From positions 1 through 39,928 of the forward strand of contig NZ_PDNI01000079.1 in assembly GCF_002925845.1 (NCBI RefSeq): a DNA stretch of 39,928 nucleotides, given 5' to 3'. The translations under genes were made by a program, and so were the position numbers. This document shows positions 23,777 through 32,435 of the stretch, piece after piece; positions within the stretch are counted from its first letter, which is position 1, and the number at the start of each line of letters is the position of its first letter. A model generated the notes under the pieces. The model was not told the DNA's origin, searched no databases, and worked only from the letters and a program-made list of their open reading frames with translations. The stretch is from Roseovarius nitratireducens (GTDB taxonomy: Bacteria; Pseudomonadota; Alphaproteobacteria; Rhodobacterales; Rhodobacteraceae).

Positions 23777-25084
23777 ATGCCGACGGAATATCTCAAGAAA
23801 GCCCCCCGCCATTCGCGCAGCGACGCCAGCGAGACGCGCGACATCGTGCGGGGCATTCTCGACGATATCGAGGCGCGGGGGGACGCCGCAGCGCTGGAAT
23901 ATGCCGCGAAGTTCGACCGCTACGAGGGGGAATTGGTGCTGTCGCCCGAGGCGATCGCGGCGGCCGCGGCCAAGGTGCCGGAAAAGTTGCGCCGCGACAT
24001 CGAGTTCGCCCATGACAACGTGCGCAAGTTTGCCGAGGCACAGAGGGCCACGGTGGCCGATTTCGAGGTCGAGGTGGTGCCGGGGCTGATCGCCGGGCAG
24101 AAGGCGATCCCGGTGCACGCGGCGGGGTGCTACGTGCCGGGTGGGCGCTATAGCCATATCGCCAGCGCGATCATGACCGTGACCACCGCCAAGGTGGCCG
24201 GGTGCCGCAATATCGTGGCCTGCTCGCCGCCGCGCCCCGGCGTGGGCATCAATCCGGCCATCGTCTACGCCGCGCATGTCTGCGGCGCCGACCAGATCCT
24301 CGCGATGGGCGGGGTGCAGGGGGTGGCGGCGATGACCTTCGGGCTGTTCGGGCTGCCCAAGGCCAATATCCTCGTCGGTCCCGGTAACCAGTTCGTGGCC
24401 GAGGCCAAGCGGATGCTGTTTGGCCGGGTCGGCATCGACATGATCGCGGGGCCCACCGACAGCCTGATCCTCGCCGACGCGAGTGCCGACCCGATGATCG
24501 TGGCGACCGACCTGGTGGGGCAGGCCGAGCATGGCTACAACTCTCCCGTCTGGCTGGTGACCGACGACCGGGCGCTGGCCGAGGAGGTGATGCGCCTCGT
24601 GCCGCTGCTGATCGACGACCTGCCCGAGGTCAATCGCGACAACGCCGCAGCCGCCTGGCGCGACTATGCCGAGGTGATCGTCTGCGCGGACCGCGAGGAG
24701 ATGGCCGCCACCTCCGATGCCTATGCGCCCGAGCACCTGACGGTGCAGGCGGCCGATCTCGACTGGTGGCTGGGGCGGCTGACCTGCTATGGCTCGCTGT
24801 TCCTGGGCGAAGAGACGACCGTGGCGTTCGGCGACAAGGCGTCGGGCACCAACCATGTGCTGCCCACCGGCGGAGCGGCGAGCTATACCGGCGGCCTGAG
24901 CGTGCACAAGTACATGAAGATCGTGACCTGGCAGCGCGCCACGCGCGAGGGATCGCGCCCGGTGGCGGAGGCCACCGCGCGCATCGCCCGGCTGGAGGGG
25001 ATGGAGGGGCACGCGCGCACCGCCGATATCCGGCTGCGCAAGTATTTCCCCGGTCAGAATTTCGACCTGTCGGCGGAGGGCTGA
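23777..25084 (+). CDS. Histidinol dehydrogenase-family protein, HpsN-like sulfopropanediol dehydrogenase
   Basis: This 435-residue protein belongs to the histidinol dehydrogenase family (PVHAAGCYVPGGRYSH, GPGNQFVAEAKR, AGPTDSLILAD, QAEHGYNSPVWLVT, DAYAPEHLTVQA). Its wording is closer to HpsN of Ruegeria than to biosynthetic HisD. HpsN oxidises (R)-2,3-dihydroxypropane-1-sulfonate to sulfolactate with two NAD+. Control by a LacI regulator also speaks for catabolism. GGAGGAG lies just before the ATG at 23777. No hpsO, hpsP or transporter gene is adjacent, so the assignment to sulfonate breakdown is probable, not certain. Confidence 0.82.
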   Translation: MPTEYLKKAPRHSRSDASETRDIVRGILDDIEARGDAAALEYAAKFDRYEGELVLSPEAIAAAAAKVPEKLRRDIEFAHDNVRKFAEAQRATVADFEVEVVPGLIAGQKAIPVHAAGCYVPGGRYSHIASAIMTVTTAKVAGCRNIVACSPPRPGVGINPAIVYAAHVCGADQILAMGGVQGVAAMTFGLFGLPKANILVGPGNQFVAEAKRMLFGRVGIDMIAGPTDSLILADASADPMIVATDLVGQAEHGYNSPVWLVTDDRALAEEVMRLVPLLIDDLPEVNRDNAAAAWRDYAEVIVCADREEMAATSDAYAPEHLTVQAADLDWWLGRLTCYGSLFLGEETTVAFGDKASGTNHVLPTGGAASYTGGLSVHKYMKIVTWQRATREGSRPVAEATARIARLEGMEGHARTADIRLRKYFPGQNFDLSAEG

Positions 25085-25159
25085 GGTGGCGGGCGCGCTG
25101 TTTTTTTCGTCGGTATTGCGTCGGTGGCGGCGCACGGGGGGTGAGGGCTTGGGGCTGGC

Positions 25160-25283
25160 GCGCAGGTTGCAGCGAAATCGCCGTGCCGTGCGGGCGGCCC
25201 GGCGATGCGCGGCGGCGCGTTCCGCGCCTTGATTCCGCGCATTGGCACTAGGACCTGAACGCCCGCTCCAGGCCAAAATCCGG
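25160..25283 (-). repeat. Dispersed inverted-repeat element, copy C (half)
   Basis: Only the right half is present. One arm at 25194-25213 (GCGGCCCGGCGATGCGCGGC, one change from copy B) is followed directly by the second hairpin (GGCGCG 25214-25219, loop TTC, CGCGCC 25223-25228), the tail TTGATTCCGCGCATTGGCAC and the outer end CCCGCTCCAGGCC. No partner arm lies between 25085 and 25193. The outer end points at the 3' end of pyrG. The remaining bases of this 231-base gap hold nothing recognised. Confidence 0.82.
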
Positions 25284-25315
25284 CTAGACACGGGCCACGA
25301 CAGCCCGCGCCACCC

Positions 25316-26965
25316 TTAGACCAACCGCGACGTCTCGATCGCCGCGCGGACGAAATCGGCGAAGAGCGGGTGGGGCGCGAAGGGTTTGGATTTCAGTTCG
25401 GGGTGATATTGCACGCCGATGAACCACGGGTGATCGGACCATTCCACGATCTCGGGCAGGCGGCCATCGGGGGACATGCCGGAAAAGGTCAGGCCGCATT
25501 TTTCGAGCTGCTCGCGATACTTGGTGTCCACCTCGTAGCGGTGGCGGTGGCGCTCGTCGATATGGGTCGTGCCGTAGACCTGCGCCACGCGGGAGCCCTC
25601 CTTGAGCACCGCGTCATAGGCGCCGAGTCGCATGGTGCCGCCCTTGTCGTCGCTGACCTTGCGCTGCACCTTCTCGTTGCCCTGCACCCATTCCTTGAGG
25701 TGGTAGACCACCGGCTCGAACCGTTTATGGCCGGCCTCGTGGTCGAACTCTTCGGAGCCCGCATCCTTCAGCCCGGCGACGTTGCGCGCGGCCTCGATCA
25801 CCGCCATCTGCATGCCGAGGCAGATGCCCAGGTAGGGGATCTTGCGGGTGCGGGCGAATTCGGCGGCGCGGATCTTGCCCTCGGTGCCGCGCTCGCCGAA
25901 GCCGCCGGGCACGAGGATGGCGTGGAAGCCCTCGAGATGGGGGGCGGGGTCCTCGCGCTCGAATATCTCGGCATCGACCCATTCGACATTGACCTTGACC
26001 CGGTTGGCCATGCCGCCATGGATGAGCGCCTCCTTGATGGATTTATAGGCGTCTTCGAGCTGCACGTATTTGCCGACGATGGCGATATTGACCTCGCCGT
26101 CGGTGTTGTGGATGCGGTCGACCACGTCCTGCCAAACGGTCAGGTCAGGGCGCGGTGCGGGGCTGATCTGGAACGCGTCGAGCACCGCCTGATCGAGCCC
26201 TTCGTGATGGTAGGCGAGCGGCGCCTCGTAGATCGACTTGAGGTCATAGGCGGCGACGACATGCTCCTTGCGGACGTTGCAGAAGAGCGCGATCTTTTCG
26301 CGTTCCTTGTCGGGGATCGGCTGTTCGGAGCGGCATACGAGGATGTCGGGGGCGATGCCGATGGATTGCAGTTCCTTGACCGAGTGCTGGGTCGGCTTGG
26401 TCTTGAGTTCGCCGGAGGCGGCGAGATAGGGCAGGAGGGTGAGGTGCATGAAGATGCATTGCCCGCGCGCGCGGTCATGGCTGAACTGGCGGATCGCCTC
26501 GAAGAACGGCAGCCCCTCGATATCGCCCACCGTGCCGCCGATCTCGCACAGCATGAAATCGACCTCGTCCTCGCCGATCTTGAGGAAGTCCTTGATCTCG
26601 TTGGTGACGTGGGGAACAACCTGGATGGTCTTGCCGAGGTAGTCGCCGCGGCGCTCGCGCTCGAGCACGTTGGAATAGATACGCCCCGAGGAGACGGAAT
26701 CGGTGAGCCGGGCGGGGACGCCGGTAAAGCGCTCGTAATGGCCGAGGTCGAGGTCGGTCTCGGCACCGTCATCGGTGACGAACACCTCGCCATGCTCGAA
26801 GGGCGACATGGTGCCGGGATCGACGTTGAGATACGGGTCGAGCTTGCGCAGCCGGACCGAGAAGCCGCGCGCCTGCAAGAGCGCGCCCAACGCCGCCGAA
26901 GCGAGCCCCTTGCCGAGCGAGGAAACCACGCCGCCAGTGATGAATATATACCGTGCCCTGGCCAT
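25316..26965 (-). CDS. pyrG: CTP synthase
   Basis: This 549-residue enzyme converts UTP to CTP with glutamine as nitrogen donor. The N-terminal synthetase domain has [20 protein letters not shown] and [20 protein letters not shown]. The C-terminal class I glutaminase domain has GGFGERG, the nucleophile cysteine in YLGICLGMQ and the histidine/glutamate pair in [11 protein letters not shown]. Length and order are normal. secG lies upstream on the same strand, as is common in alphaproteobacteria. The gene end faces repeat copy C. Confidence 0.97.
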   Translation of the reverse strand: MARARYIFITGGVVSSLGKGLASAALGALLQARGFSVRLRKLDPYLNVDPGTMSPFEHGEVFVTDDGAETDLDLGHYERFTGVPARLTDSVSSGRIYSNVLERERRGDYLGKTIQVVPHVTNEIKDFLKIGEDEVDFMLCEIGGTVGDIEGLPFFEAIRQFSHDRARGQCIFMHLTLLPYLAASGELKTKPTQHSVKELQSIGIAPDILVCRSEQPIPDKEREKIALFCNVRKEHVVAAYDLKSIYEAPLAYHHEGLDQAVLDAFQISPAPRPDLTVWQDVVDRIHNTDGEVNIAIVGKYVQLEDAYKSIKEALIHGGMANRVKVNVEWVDAEIFEREDPAPHLEGFHAILVPGGFGERGTEGKIRAAEFARTRKIPYLGICLGMQMAVIEAARNVAGLKDAGSEEFDHEAGHKRFEPVVYHLKEWVQGNEKVQRKVSDDKGGTMRLGAYDAVLKEGSRVAQVYGTTHIDERHRHRYEVDTKYREQLEKCGLTFSGMSPDGRLPEIVEWSDHPWFIGVQYHPELKSKPFAPHPLFADFVRAAIETSRLV

Positions 26966-27095
26966 TCGGCCCCCCCCGTGATGCTGCGTCTCGTTCGCCG
27001 GTCAAAGCCCCGGATGGCCTTGAGTCGCCACCCGATCACGGGATTTAACCCATAAAGGATTCCGTGCGCCCGCGCAAGGTGGACGCTAGATCATG

Positions 27096-27120
27096 TTGCG
27101 GGCGCGCGAGGCACCCGCAA
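27096..27120 (-). terminator. Possible terminator after secG
   Basis: TTGCGGG (27096-27102) and CCCGCAA (27114-27120) form a stem that ends 10 bases from the secG stop. The T-run that normally follows is missing, so termination is only a possibility. Confidence 0.35.
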
Positions 27121-27130
27121 TGGTTTGTGG

Positions 27131-27496
27131 TCAGTCCGCCGTTGGCGTGAGCGGCGCGTCGCTCGAGGGCGGCGGCAGCAGGTCATCGACATTGGGCAGG
27201 CCCGGCGCGGCCGGTTCTTCGGCGGCCGGGGTTTCGGTATCGCCCAGCCGGTCGAGCACCGAGACGCCCGAGGATTTCTGCGCCGCGAGCACCGTGAGGG
27301 TAAGCGACGTGGCGATAAACGCGATCGCGAGAATCCAGGTGAGCTTGCCCAGTGCGGTGGCCGCCGCGCGGCCCGAGATGGCGCCGCCCCCGCCGCCGCC
27401 CATGCCGAGCCCGCCGCCCTCGGAGCGTTGCAGGAGCACCACGCCAATCAGCGAGAGCGCCAGAAGCAGGTGGATGGTCAGGACGACGTTTTCCAT
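27131..27496 (-). CDS. secG: Protein translocase subunit SecG
   Basis: This 121-residue membrane protein has two hydrophobic segments (about 3-20 and 50-70) separated by a glycine-rich loop ([19 protein letters not shown]), which is the SecG pattern. [11 protein letters not shown] is the conserved stretch at the end of the first helix. SecG is the third subunit of the SecYEG channel. The Pro/Ala-rich acidic tail after residue 85 is typical for alphaproteobacteria. It precedes pyrG on the same strand. Confidence 0.94.
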   Translation of the reverse strand: MENVVLTIHLLLALSLIGVVLLQRSEGGGLGMGGGGGGAISGRAAATALGKLTWILAIAFIATSLTLTVLAAQKSSGVSVLDRLGDTETPAAEEPAAPGLPNVDDLLPPPSSDAPLTPTAD

Positions 27497-27568
27497 GGGG
27501 GGCAGGGCCTGTCACTTGATCTCGGTCTGGGCGGTATCTATGCAATTCCACCGAGCGCCGCAACCCGC

Positions 27569-27964
27569 CTATTCGTCCACGTCATCCATGTCCGCCTGCC
27601 CCGAGAGCCTGCGGCGGACGTGGGACCAGCTCAGCCCGATGCCCAGCACCAGCGACAGCGCCAGCAGCGCGATCCAGATGTTGAGGGTGGGATCCTCGAA
27701 GGAGACGATCCCGTGATCCCTGAGCACCCAGATCGCCGAGCCGACGATGGCCAGCACCATGATCATGCCAAAGGCCCCGATCGAGCGCAGCGTGGCGCGC
27801 AGGTAGATCGTGTAGCCGACCATCAGCAAGAGCCCCAGCAGCACCGCCATCGGCATCTGCGCGCCCGCGTTTGCCTGCGCCCAGGTGAGGTAGTTCCATT
27901 CTGTCGGATTGAAGGTCAGCGCCAGCAGCCCGAAGGCCGCCACCCACCTGGCGAAAAATCCCAT
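27569..27964 (-). CDS. DUF6524-like four-helix membrane protein
   Basis: This 131-residue protein starts [20 protein letters not shown] and has four hydrophobic segments (about 5-17, 36-54, 62-80, 93-112) with a charged C-terminal tail (DMDDVDE). I believe it matches the DUF6524 family, whose function is unknown. AGGGGG lies shortly before the ATG at 27964. It is divergent from purA, with 147 bases between the starts. Confidence 0.75.
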   Translation of the reverse strand: MGFFARWVAAFGLLALTFNPTEWNYLTWAQANAGAQMPMAVLLGLLLMVGYTIYLRATLRSIGAFGMIMVLAIVGSAIWVLRDHGIVSFEDPTLNIWIALLALSLVLGIGLSWSHVRRRLSGQADMDDVDE

Positions 27965-28111
27965 GTCACGCCCCCTGCGAAAAATCATTTGCCCCGATTT
28001 TCGCCCGGCGCGGCGTGCCTGTCCAGTGGGCTTGGGCCGAAATTCCGGTTTCGCCCCGCCAATGCCCCCGGTATAGAGGCGCGCGGAAAGCCGCAGGCGT
28101 GGGGAGAGATC

Positions 28112-29407
28112 ATGGCCAATGTCGTCGTCGTGGGCGCCCAGTGGGGCGATGAGGGAAAAGGCAAGCTCGTCGATTGGCTGAGCGAGCGCGCCGACGTGAT
28201 CGCGCGCTTCCAGGGCGGGCACAACGCGGGCCACACGCTGGTCATCGACGGCAAGGTCTACAAGCTCAACGCGCTGCCCTCGGGGGTGGTGCGCGCGGGC
28301 AAGCTCAGCGTCATCGGCAACGGCGTGGTGCTCGACCCCTGGCACCTGGTGCAGGAAATCGAGGCGATCCGCGGGCTGGGCGTGACCATTACACCCGAGA
28401 CGCTGATGGTGGCGGAAAACACGCCCCTCATCCTGCCGATCCACGGCGAGCTTGACCGCGCGCGCGAGGAGGCGGCCAGCAAGGGCACCAAGATCGGCAC
28501 CACCGGGCGCGGCATCGGCCCCGCCTACGAGGACAAGGTGGGCCGCCGCGCGGTGCGGGTGGCCGATCTAGCCGACGAGGCGACGCTGATCGCGCGGGTG
28601 GACCGGGCGCTGCAGCATCATGACCCGCTGCGCCGCGGCCTCGGTATCAAAGCCGTCGATCGCGAGGCGCTGATTGCCCAGCTCATGGAGATTGCGCCGC
28701 AGGTGCTGCCCTATGCCGCACCGGTCTGGAAGGTGCTGGGCGAGCAGCGCCGTGCCGGCAAGCGCATCCTGTTCGAGGGCGCGCAGGGCGCGCTTCTCGA
28801 CATCGATTTCGGCACCTACCCGTTTGTCACCTCGTCGAACGTGATCGCCGGGCAGGCGGCCACCGGCGTCGGGCTGGGCCCCGGCGCGATCGACTACGTG
28901 CTGGGCATCGTCAAGGCCTATACCACCCGCGTGGGTGAGGGGCCGTTCCCGACCGAGCTGCATGATGCCGACGGACAGCGGCTGGGCGAGCGGGGGCGCG
29001 AGTTCGGCACCGTGACGGGCCGGCAGCGGCGCTGTGGCTGGTTCGACGCCTGCCTCGTGCGCCAGACCTGCGCCACCTCCGGCGTGAATGGCATCGCGCT
29101 GACCAAGCTCGACGTGCTCGACGGGTTCGAGACGCTCAGGATCTGCACGGGTTACGATCTCGACGGTCGTCGGCTCGACTACCTGCCGACGGCGGCTGAT
29201 GAGCAGGCGCGCTGCACGCCTCTCTACGAGGAGATGGAGGGCTGGAGCGAATCGACGGAGGGCGCGCGGAGCTGGGCCGACCTGCCCGCCGCCGCCATCA
29301 AGTACGTGCGCCGGGTCGAGGAGTTGATCGGCTGCCCGGTCGCGCTACTGTCCACCTCACCCGAGCGCGAGGATACGATCCTCGTCACCGACCCGTTCGC
29401 CGATTGA
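28112..29407 (+). CDS. purA: Adenylosuccinate synthetase
   Basis: This 431-residue enzyme joins IMP and aspartate with GTP to give adenylosuccinate. The N-terminal GTP/IMP motif [40 protein letters not shown], and the C-terminal [11 protein letters not shown] are all present. GGGGAGAG upstream supports the ATG at 28112. The DUF2842 gene follows after 10 bases, suggesting one transcript. Confidence 0.98.
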   Translation: MANVVVVGAQWGDEGKGKLVDWLSERADVIARFQGGHNAGHTLVIDGKVYKLNALPSGVVRAGKLSVIGNGVVLDPWHLVQEIEAIRGLGVTITPETLMVAENTPLILPIHGELDRAREEAASKGTKIGTTGRGIGPAYEDKVGRRAVRVADLADEATLIARVDRALQHHDPLRRGLGIKAVDREALIAQLMEIAPQVLPYAAPVWKVLGEQRRAGKRILFEGAQGALLDIDFGTYPFVTSSNVIAGQAATGVGLGPGAIDYVLGIVKAYTTRVGEGPFPTELHDADGQRLGERGREFGTVTGRQRRCGWFDACLVRQTCATSGVNGIALTKLDVLDGFETLRICTGYDLDGRRLDYLPTAADEQARCTPLYEEMEGWSESTEGARSWADLPAAAIKYVRRVEELIGCPVALLSTSPEREDTILVTDPFAD

Positions 29408-29417
29408 GGAGGCAGAC

Positions 29418-29660
29418 ATGGCGCTTGGCTACAAGGCGCGCAAACGCTGGTCGCTGGTGGTGCTGCTGGTGGCGCTGCCCGCGTATATCGTCGCCGCCGT
29501 TACCCTCACCGACTGGCTGCGCGCGCGGTATGACGGCATGCCCATGCTGGTCGAACTGATCGTGTTCGTCGTGCTCGGTGTGGTCTGGATTTTCCCGCTC
29601 AAACGCATCTTTATCGGCGTGGGCCAGCCCGACCCGGACGAGCGGCAGGACCGGCCCTGA
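29418..29660 (+). CDS. DUF2842 membrane protein
   Basis: This 80-residue protein has two hydrophobic helices (about 12-30 and 42-60) with a short charged N-terminus (GYKARKRWS) and acidic tail. It matches DUF2842, a small family restricted to alphaproteobacteria and without known function. GAGGAGG lies five bases before the ATG. It sits 10 bases after purA and 21 bases before a strong hairpin terminator. Confidence 0.88.
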   Translation: MALGYKARKRWSLVVLLVALPAYIVAAVTLTDWLRARYDGMPMLVELIVFVVLGVVWIFPLKRIFIGVGQPDPDERQDRP

Positions 29661-29723
29661 TCTTCATCTTGCCGAAAATATCCAGCCCCCCGGCGTAGGC
29701 CATGCCCGCCGCCGGGGGGCTGG
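29661..29723 (-). terminator. Strong hairpin terminator between convergent genes, with conserved tail
   Basis: A perfect 14-base stem (29682-29695 with 29710-29723) begins just after the stop of the dehydrogenase on the minus strand and is followed on that strand by ATATTTTC. The tail continues CGGCAAGATGAAG. A similar layout, hairpin then TATTTCGGCCAAGAAGAA, occurs on the plus strand at 32286-32335. It can also end the DUF2842 transcript. Confidence 0.8.
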
Positions 29724-29724
29724 C

Positions 29725-32142
29725 TCAGCCGCGCATCCGGGTGCCGTCGGCGTCGAACAGCGGCTCGGTGAGCAGGCGGGCGGGGCATTTCTCGCCGAGG
29801 ATCTCGATCTCGGCCTCCAACCCGGGTTCCGCGTCGCCCGCGGGCACCAGCGCCAGCGCGATGGACTTGCCCGCGTGGTGCGAATAGCCCCCCGAAGTGC
29901 AAAAGCCGCGCACCTCGCCGTCGATCCAGACCGGCTCGTAGCCGTTCACATCCGCGTCCGTTGCCTCGACTTCGAAGGCGACGAGCGTGCGCGCCGCCCC
30001 TGCCGCGCGCTCGGCCTCGGCGGCCGCGCGGCCGATGAAATCGGCGTTCTTCTGCCACGCGATGAAGCGGTCCATCCCGGTTTCGCAGGGGGTGTAGTCG
30101 GGCGAGAATTCGCGTAGCCACGCGCCGAAGAACCTGTCGAGCCGAAGCGACATCATCGCGCGCATGCCGAAGGGTTTCATGCCGTGGTTTTGCCCCTCGG
30201 CCCAGAGCGTGTCCCACAGCGCGCGCTGCGCCATCGGGTCGCAATAGATTTCAAATCCCAGATCGCCGGTGAAGCTCACCCGCTGCACCAGGCAATCGAC
30301 CATGCCAATGGTGACGTGGCGCAGGTCCATGAACCGCATGTCGGCCACGGCGTCGCGGGTGCAGGCCGTCAGCACGTCGCGCGCCTTTGGCCCGGCGATC
30401 TGGAAGCCGTTCAGCCGGTCCGAGATGTTCTCGACCTGCACGCCGCCGGCCTCGTTCATCTCGAACCAGCGCATATGTACCGCCTGCGCGCCGTAGGAGG
30501 CGGTGAGCTGGAACGCCTCGTCACCCAGGCACGACACGGTAAAATCGCCCCAGAGCCGACCCTGCGGCGACAGCATGGGCGACAGCGACAGCCGCCCCGG
30601 TTTCGGGATGCGGCCAGCCATGATCCGGTCGAGCCAGTCGCGCGCGTGAGGTCCGGTGACGAGGTATTTGCCGAAATTGTGCACCTCGTTGATGCCCACG
30701 CCCTCGCGCACCGCCCTGACCTCGCGCGCGGTGGCGTCCCAGGCGTTGGAGCGGCGGAAGGAGGGCGTCTCGAAGCGGGGTTCGTGTCCTTCGGCGAAGT
30801 AGTTGACCACCTCCAGCCCGAACTGGTGGCCCCAGACCGCGCCCATGCCATCGAACACGTCGTACATGGGCGTCTGGCGGAAGGGCCGGGCGGCGGGCAG
30901 TTCCTCGTTGGGGTAGCTGACCGAGAAGCGTTTCTGGTAGTTCTCGATCACCTTGGGGCGGGTATAGCCGGGCGTGATCCAGTCGCCGTAGCGGGCCACG
31001 TCCATCGCGGTGACGTCGCGCTCGCATTCCCCCTCGATCATCCATTGCGCCAGCATGAGGCCAACGCCGCCGCCCTGTGAAAAGCCTGCCATCACCCCGC
31101 AGGCGGACCAGTAATTGCGCAAGCCCGGCACCGGGCCGACCAGCGGGTTGCCGTCGGGGGCAAAGGTGAAGGGGCCGTGGATCACCGACTTGACGCCCGC
31201 GCGCCCCAGCGCCGGGAAGCGGCGGTAGGCGAATTCGATGCTGTCCTCGATCTTGTCGAAATCGTCGGGCAGCAATTCGTGGCCGAATTCCCACGGTGTG
31301 CCATCGACCGCCCAGGGGCGGCAGGGTTGCTCGTAAAAGCCGATGCAGAGGCCGCGCCCCTCTTGCCGCAGGTAGCTCTCGCCCGCGGGGTCCATGACGT
31401 GGGGGTGCTCGCCGCCGCCGTCGATGATCGCGGCGATCTCGGGCACCTCGTCGGTCACCAGATACTGATGCTCCATCGGGTGCAGGGGCAGGTAGGTGCC
31501 CGCCATTGCCCCCACCTCGCGCGCCCAGAGACCGGCGGCGTTCACGACATGCTCGGCATGGATGGTGCCCTTGTCTGTGACCACGTCCCAGGTGCCGTCG
31601 GGCCGCAGTTTGGTCTCGTGCACCATGCAGTGGGTCTCAATCGTGGCGCCGCCCATGCGCGCGGCCTTGGCATAGGCGTGGGTGGTGCCGGAAGGGTCGA
31701 GATGGCCGTCGAGGGGGTCGTAGAGCGCGCCGATGATGCCGTCGGTATTGGTGACGGGGGCGAGGCGCGCGATTTCCTCGGGGCCGACGATGTGGGTGTC
31801 GAGGCCCATGTAGCGGTGCTTGGCGCGTTCGGCGAGCAGCATGTCGAAGCGGTCGCGGTTGTCGGCAAGCGTGACGCCGCCGACGTGGTGCAGCCCGCAA
31901 CTGAGGCCGGTGATCTCCTCCAGTTCCTTGTAAAGGCGGATGGTGTAGCCCTGCAGGGCGGCCATGTTGGTATCGCCGTTGAGCGTGTGAAAGCCCCCCG
32001 CCGCGTGCCAGGTGGAGCCCGAGGTGAGATCGGAGCGTTCCACCAGCATGACGTCGGACCAGCCGAGTTTCGTCAGGTGGTAGAGAACCGAGGCGCCGAC
32101 GACGCCGCCGCCGATGACGCAGACGCGGGTGGTGGTTTTCAT
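29725..32142 (-). CDS. FAD-dependent dimethylglycine/sarcosine dehydrogenase-like protein (paralogue 1)
   Basis: This 805-residue protein has an N-terminal DAO-type FAD domain (VCVIGGGVVGASVLYHL, residues 7-23), the motif SGSTWHAAGG (near 41-50) whose histidine in mammalian dimethylglycine dehydrogenase carries covalent FAD, and a C-terminal GcvT tetrahydrofolate-binding part from about residue 420 (FRRSNAWDATAREVRAVREG, VSFTGDLGFEIYCD, GMRAMMSLRLDR). The family removes a methyl group from dimethylglycine or sarcosine and passes it to tetrahydrofolate. The gene is back to back with its paralogue at 32436. The exact substrate is not determined by sequence. Confidence 0.9.
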   Translation of the reverse strand: MKTTTRVCVIGGGVVGASVLYHLTKLGWSDVMLVERSDLTSGSTWHAAGGFHTLNGDTNMAALQGYTIRLYKELEEITGLSCGLHHVGGVTLADNRDRFDMLLAERAKHRYMGLDTHIVGPEEIARLAPVTNTDGIIGALYDPLDGHLDPSGTTHAYAKAARMGGATIETHCMVHETKLRPDGTWDVVTDKGTIHAEHVVNAAGLWAREVGAMAGTYLPLHPMEHQYLVTDEVPEIAAIIDGGGEHPHVMDPAGESYLRQEGRGLCIGFYEQPCRPWAVDGTPWEFGHELLPDDFDKIEDSIEFAYRRFPALGRAGVKSVIHGPFTFAPDGNPLVGPVPGLRNYWSACGVMAGFSQGGGVGLMLAQWMIEGECERDVTAMDVARYGDWITPGYTRPKVIENYQKRFSVSYPNEELPAARPFRQTPMYDVFDGMGAVWGHQFGLEVVNYFAEGHEPRFETPSFRRSNAWDATAREVRAVREGVGINEVHNFGKYLVTGPHARDWLDRIMAGRIPKPGRLSLSPMLSPQGRLWGDFTVSCLGDEAFQLTASYGAQAVHMRWFEMNEAGGVQVENISDRLNGFQIAGPKARDVLTACTRDAVADMRFMDLRHVTIGMVDCLVQRVSFTGDLGFEIYCDPMAQRALWDTLWAEGQNHGMKPFGMRAMMSLRLDRFFGAWLREFSPDYTPCETGMDRFIAWQKNADFIGRAAAEAERAAGAARTLVAFEVEATDADVNGYEPVWIDGEVRGFCTSGGYSHHAGKSIALALVPAGDAEPGLEAEIEILGEKCPARLLTEPLFDADGTRMRG

Positions 32143-32435
32143 GGGTGCGGCCTCTTGCGGTTACAGTTTTGCCCAAAGTGGAACGGCTGCGCGGGGCCGC
32201 ATGTCGGTTTGCGACAGGATGTGTCGTTTCTAATTGGTGGGTGCGGGGGTGGCGGCGTGGGTGCGTTGCGCTTTGCTGCAAGAATGAGGGGCGCTGCCCC
32301 TCAAACTCCCCGGGGTATTTCGGCCAAGAAGAAACCGCGGGCGTGGTAGCACAGCGACAGGATATGTCGGAGATCGGCAACCGGGCGCGGGGCGCGCGTT
32401 TCAGGGTGTCGGGGTGACAACCCGAGGGACACCCC
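32143..32435. promoter_or_regulatory. Divergent control region of the two dehydrogenase genes
   Basis: Two related sites are visible: GCGACAGGATGTGTCG (32211-32226) and GCGACAGGATATGTCG (32354-32369), each with CGACA/TGTCG arms and a five-base spacer. The first lies about 70 bases before the start of paralogue 1 and the second about 70 bases before paralogue 2. A terminator-like hairpin lies between them. No gene was found in this gap. Confidence 0.5.
32286..32335 (+). terminator. Terminator-like hairpins with conserved tail, in a divergent gap
   Basis: GAGGGGC (32286-32292) pairs with GCCCCTC (32296-32302) across a GCT loop. CCCCGGGG and TATTTCGGCCAAGAAGAA follow. The tail resembles that of the terminator at 29661-29723. 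There is no gene ending here on the plus strand, so its position is unexpected. Confidence 0.5.

Noticed and set aside
23777-25084. Assignment as biosynthetic histidinol dehydrogenase (hisD)
   Set aside because: The closer resemblance to HpsN, the LacI operator at its promoter and the absence of his genes favour a catabolic role. HisD is not fully excluded.
23717-25291. A 524-codon minus-strand frame opposite the HpsN-like gene
   Set aside because: It is a mirror of that gene and runs through repeat copy C.
25370-27055. A 561-codon open frame on the plus strand opposite pyrG
   Set aside because: It lies antisense to a complete pyrG with all motifs. Long mirror frames are common in GC-rich DNA.
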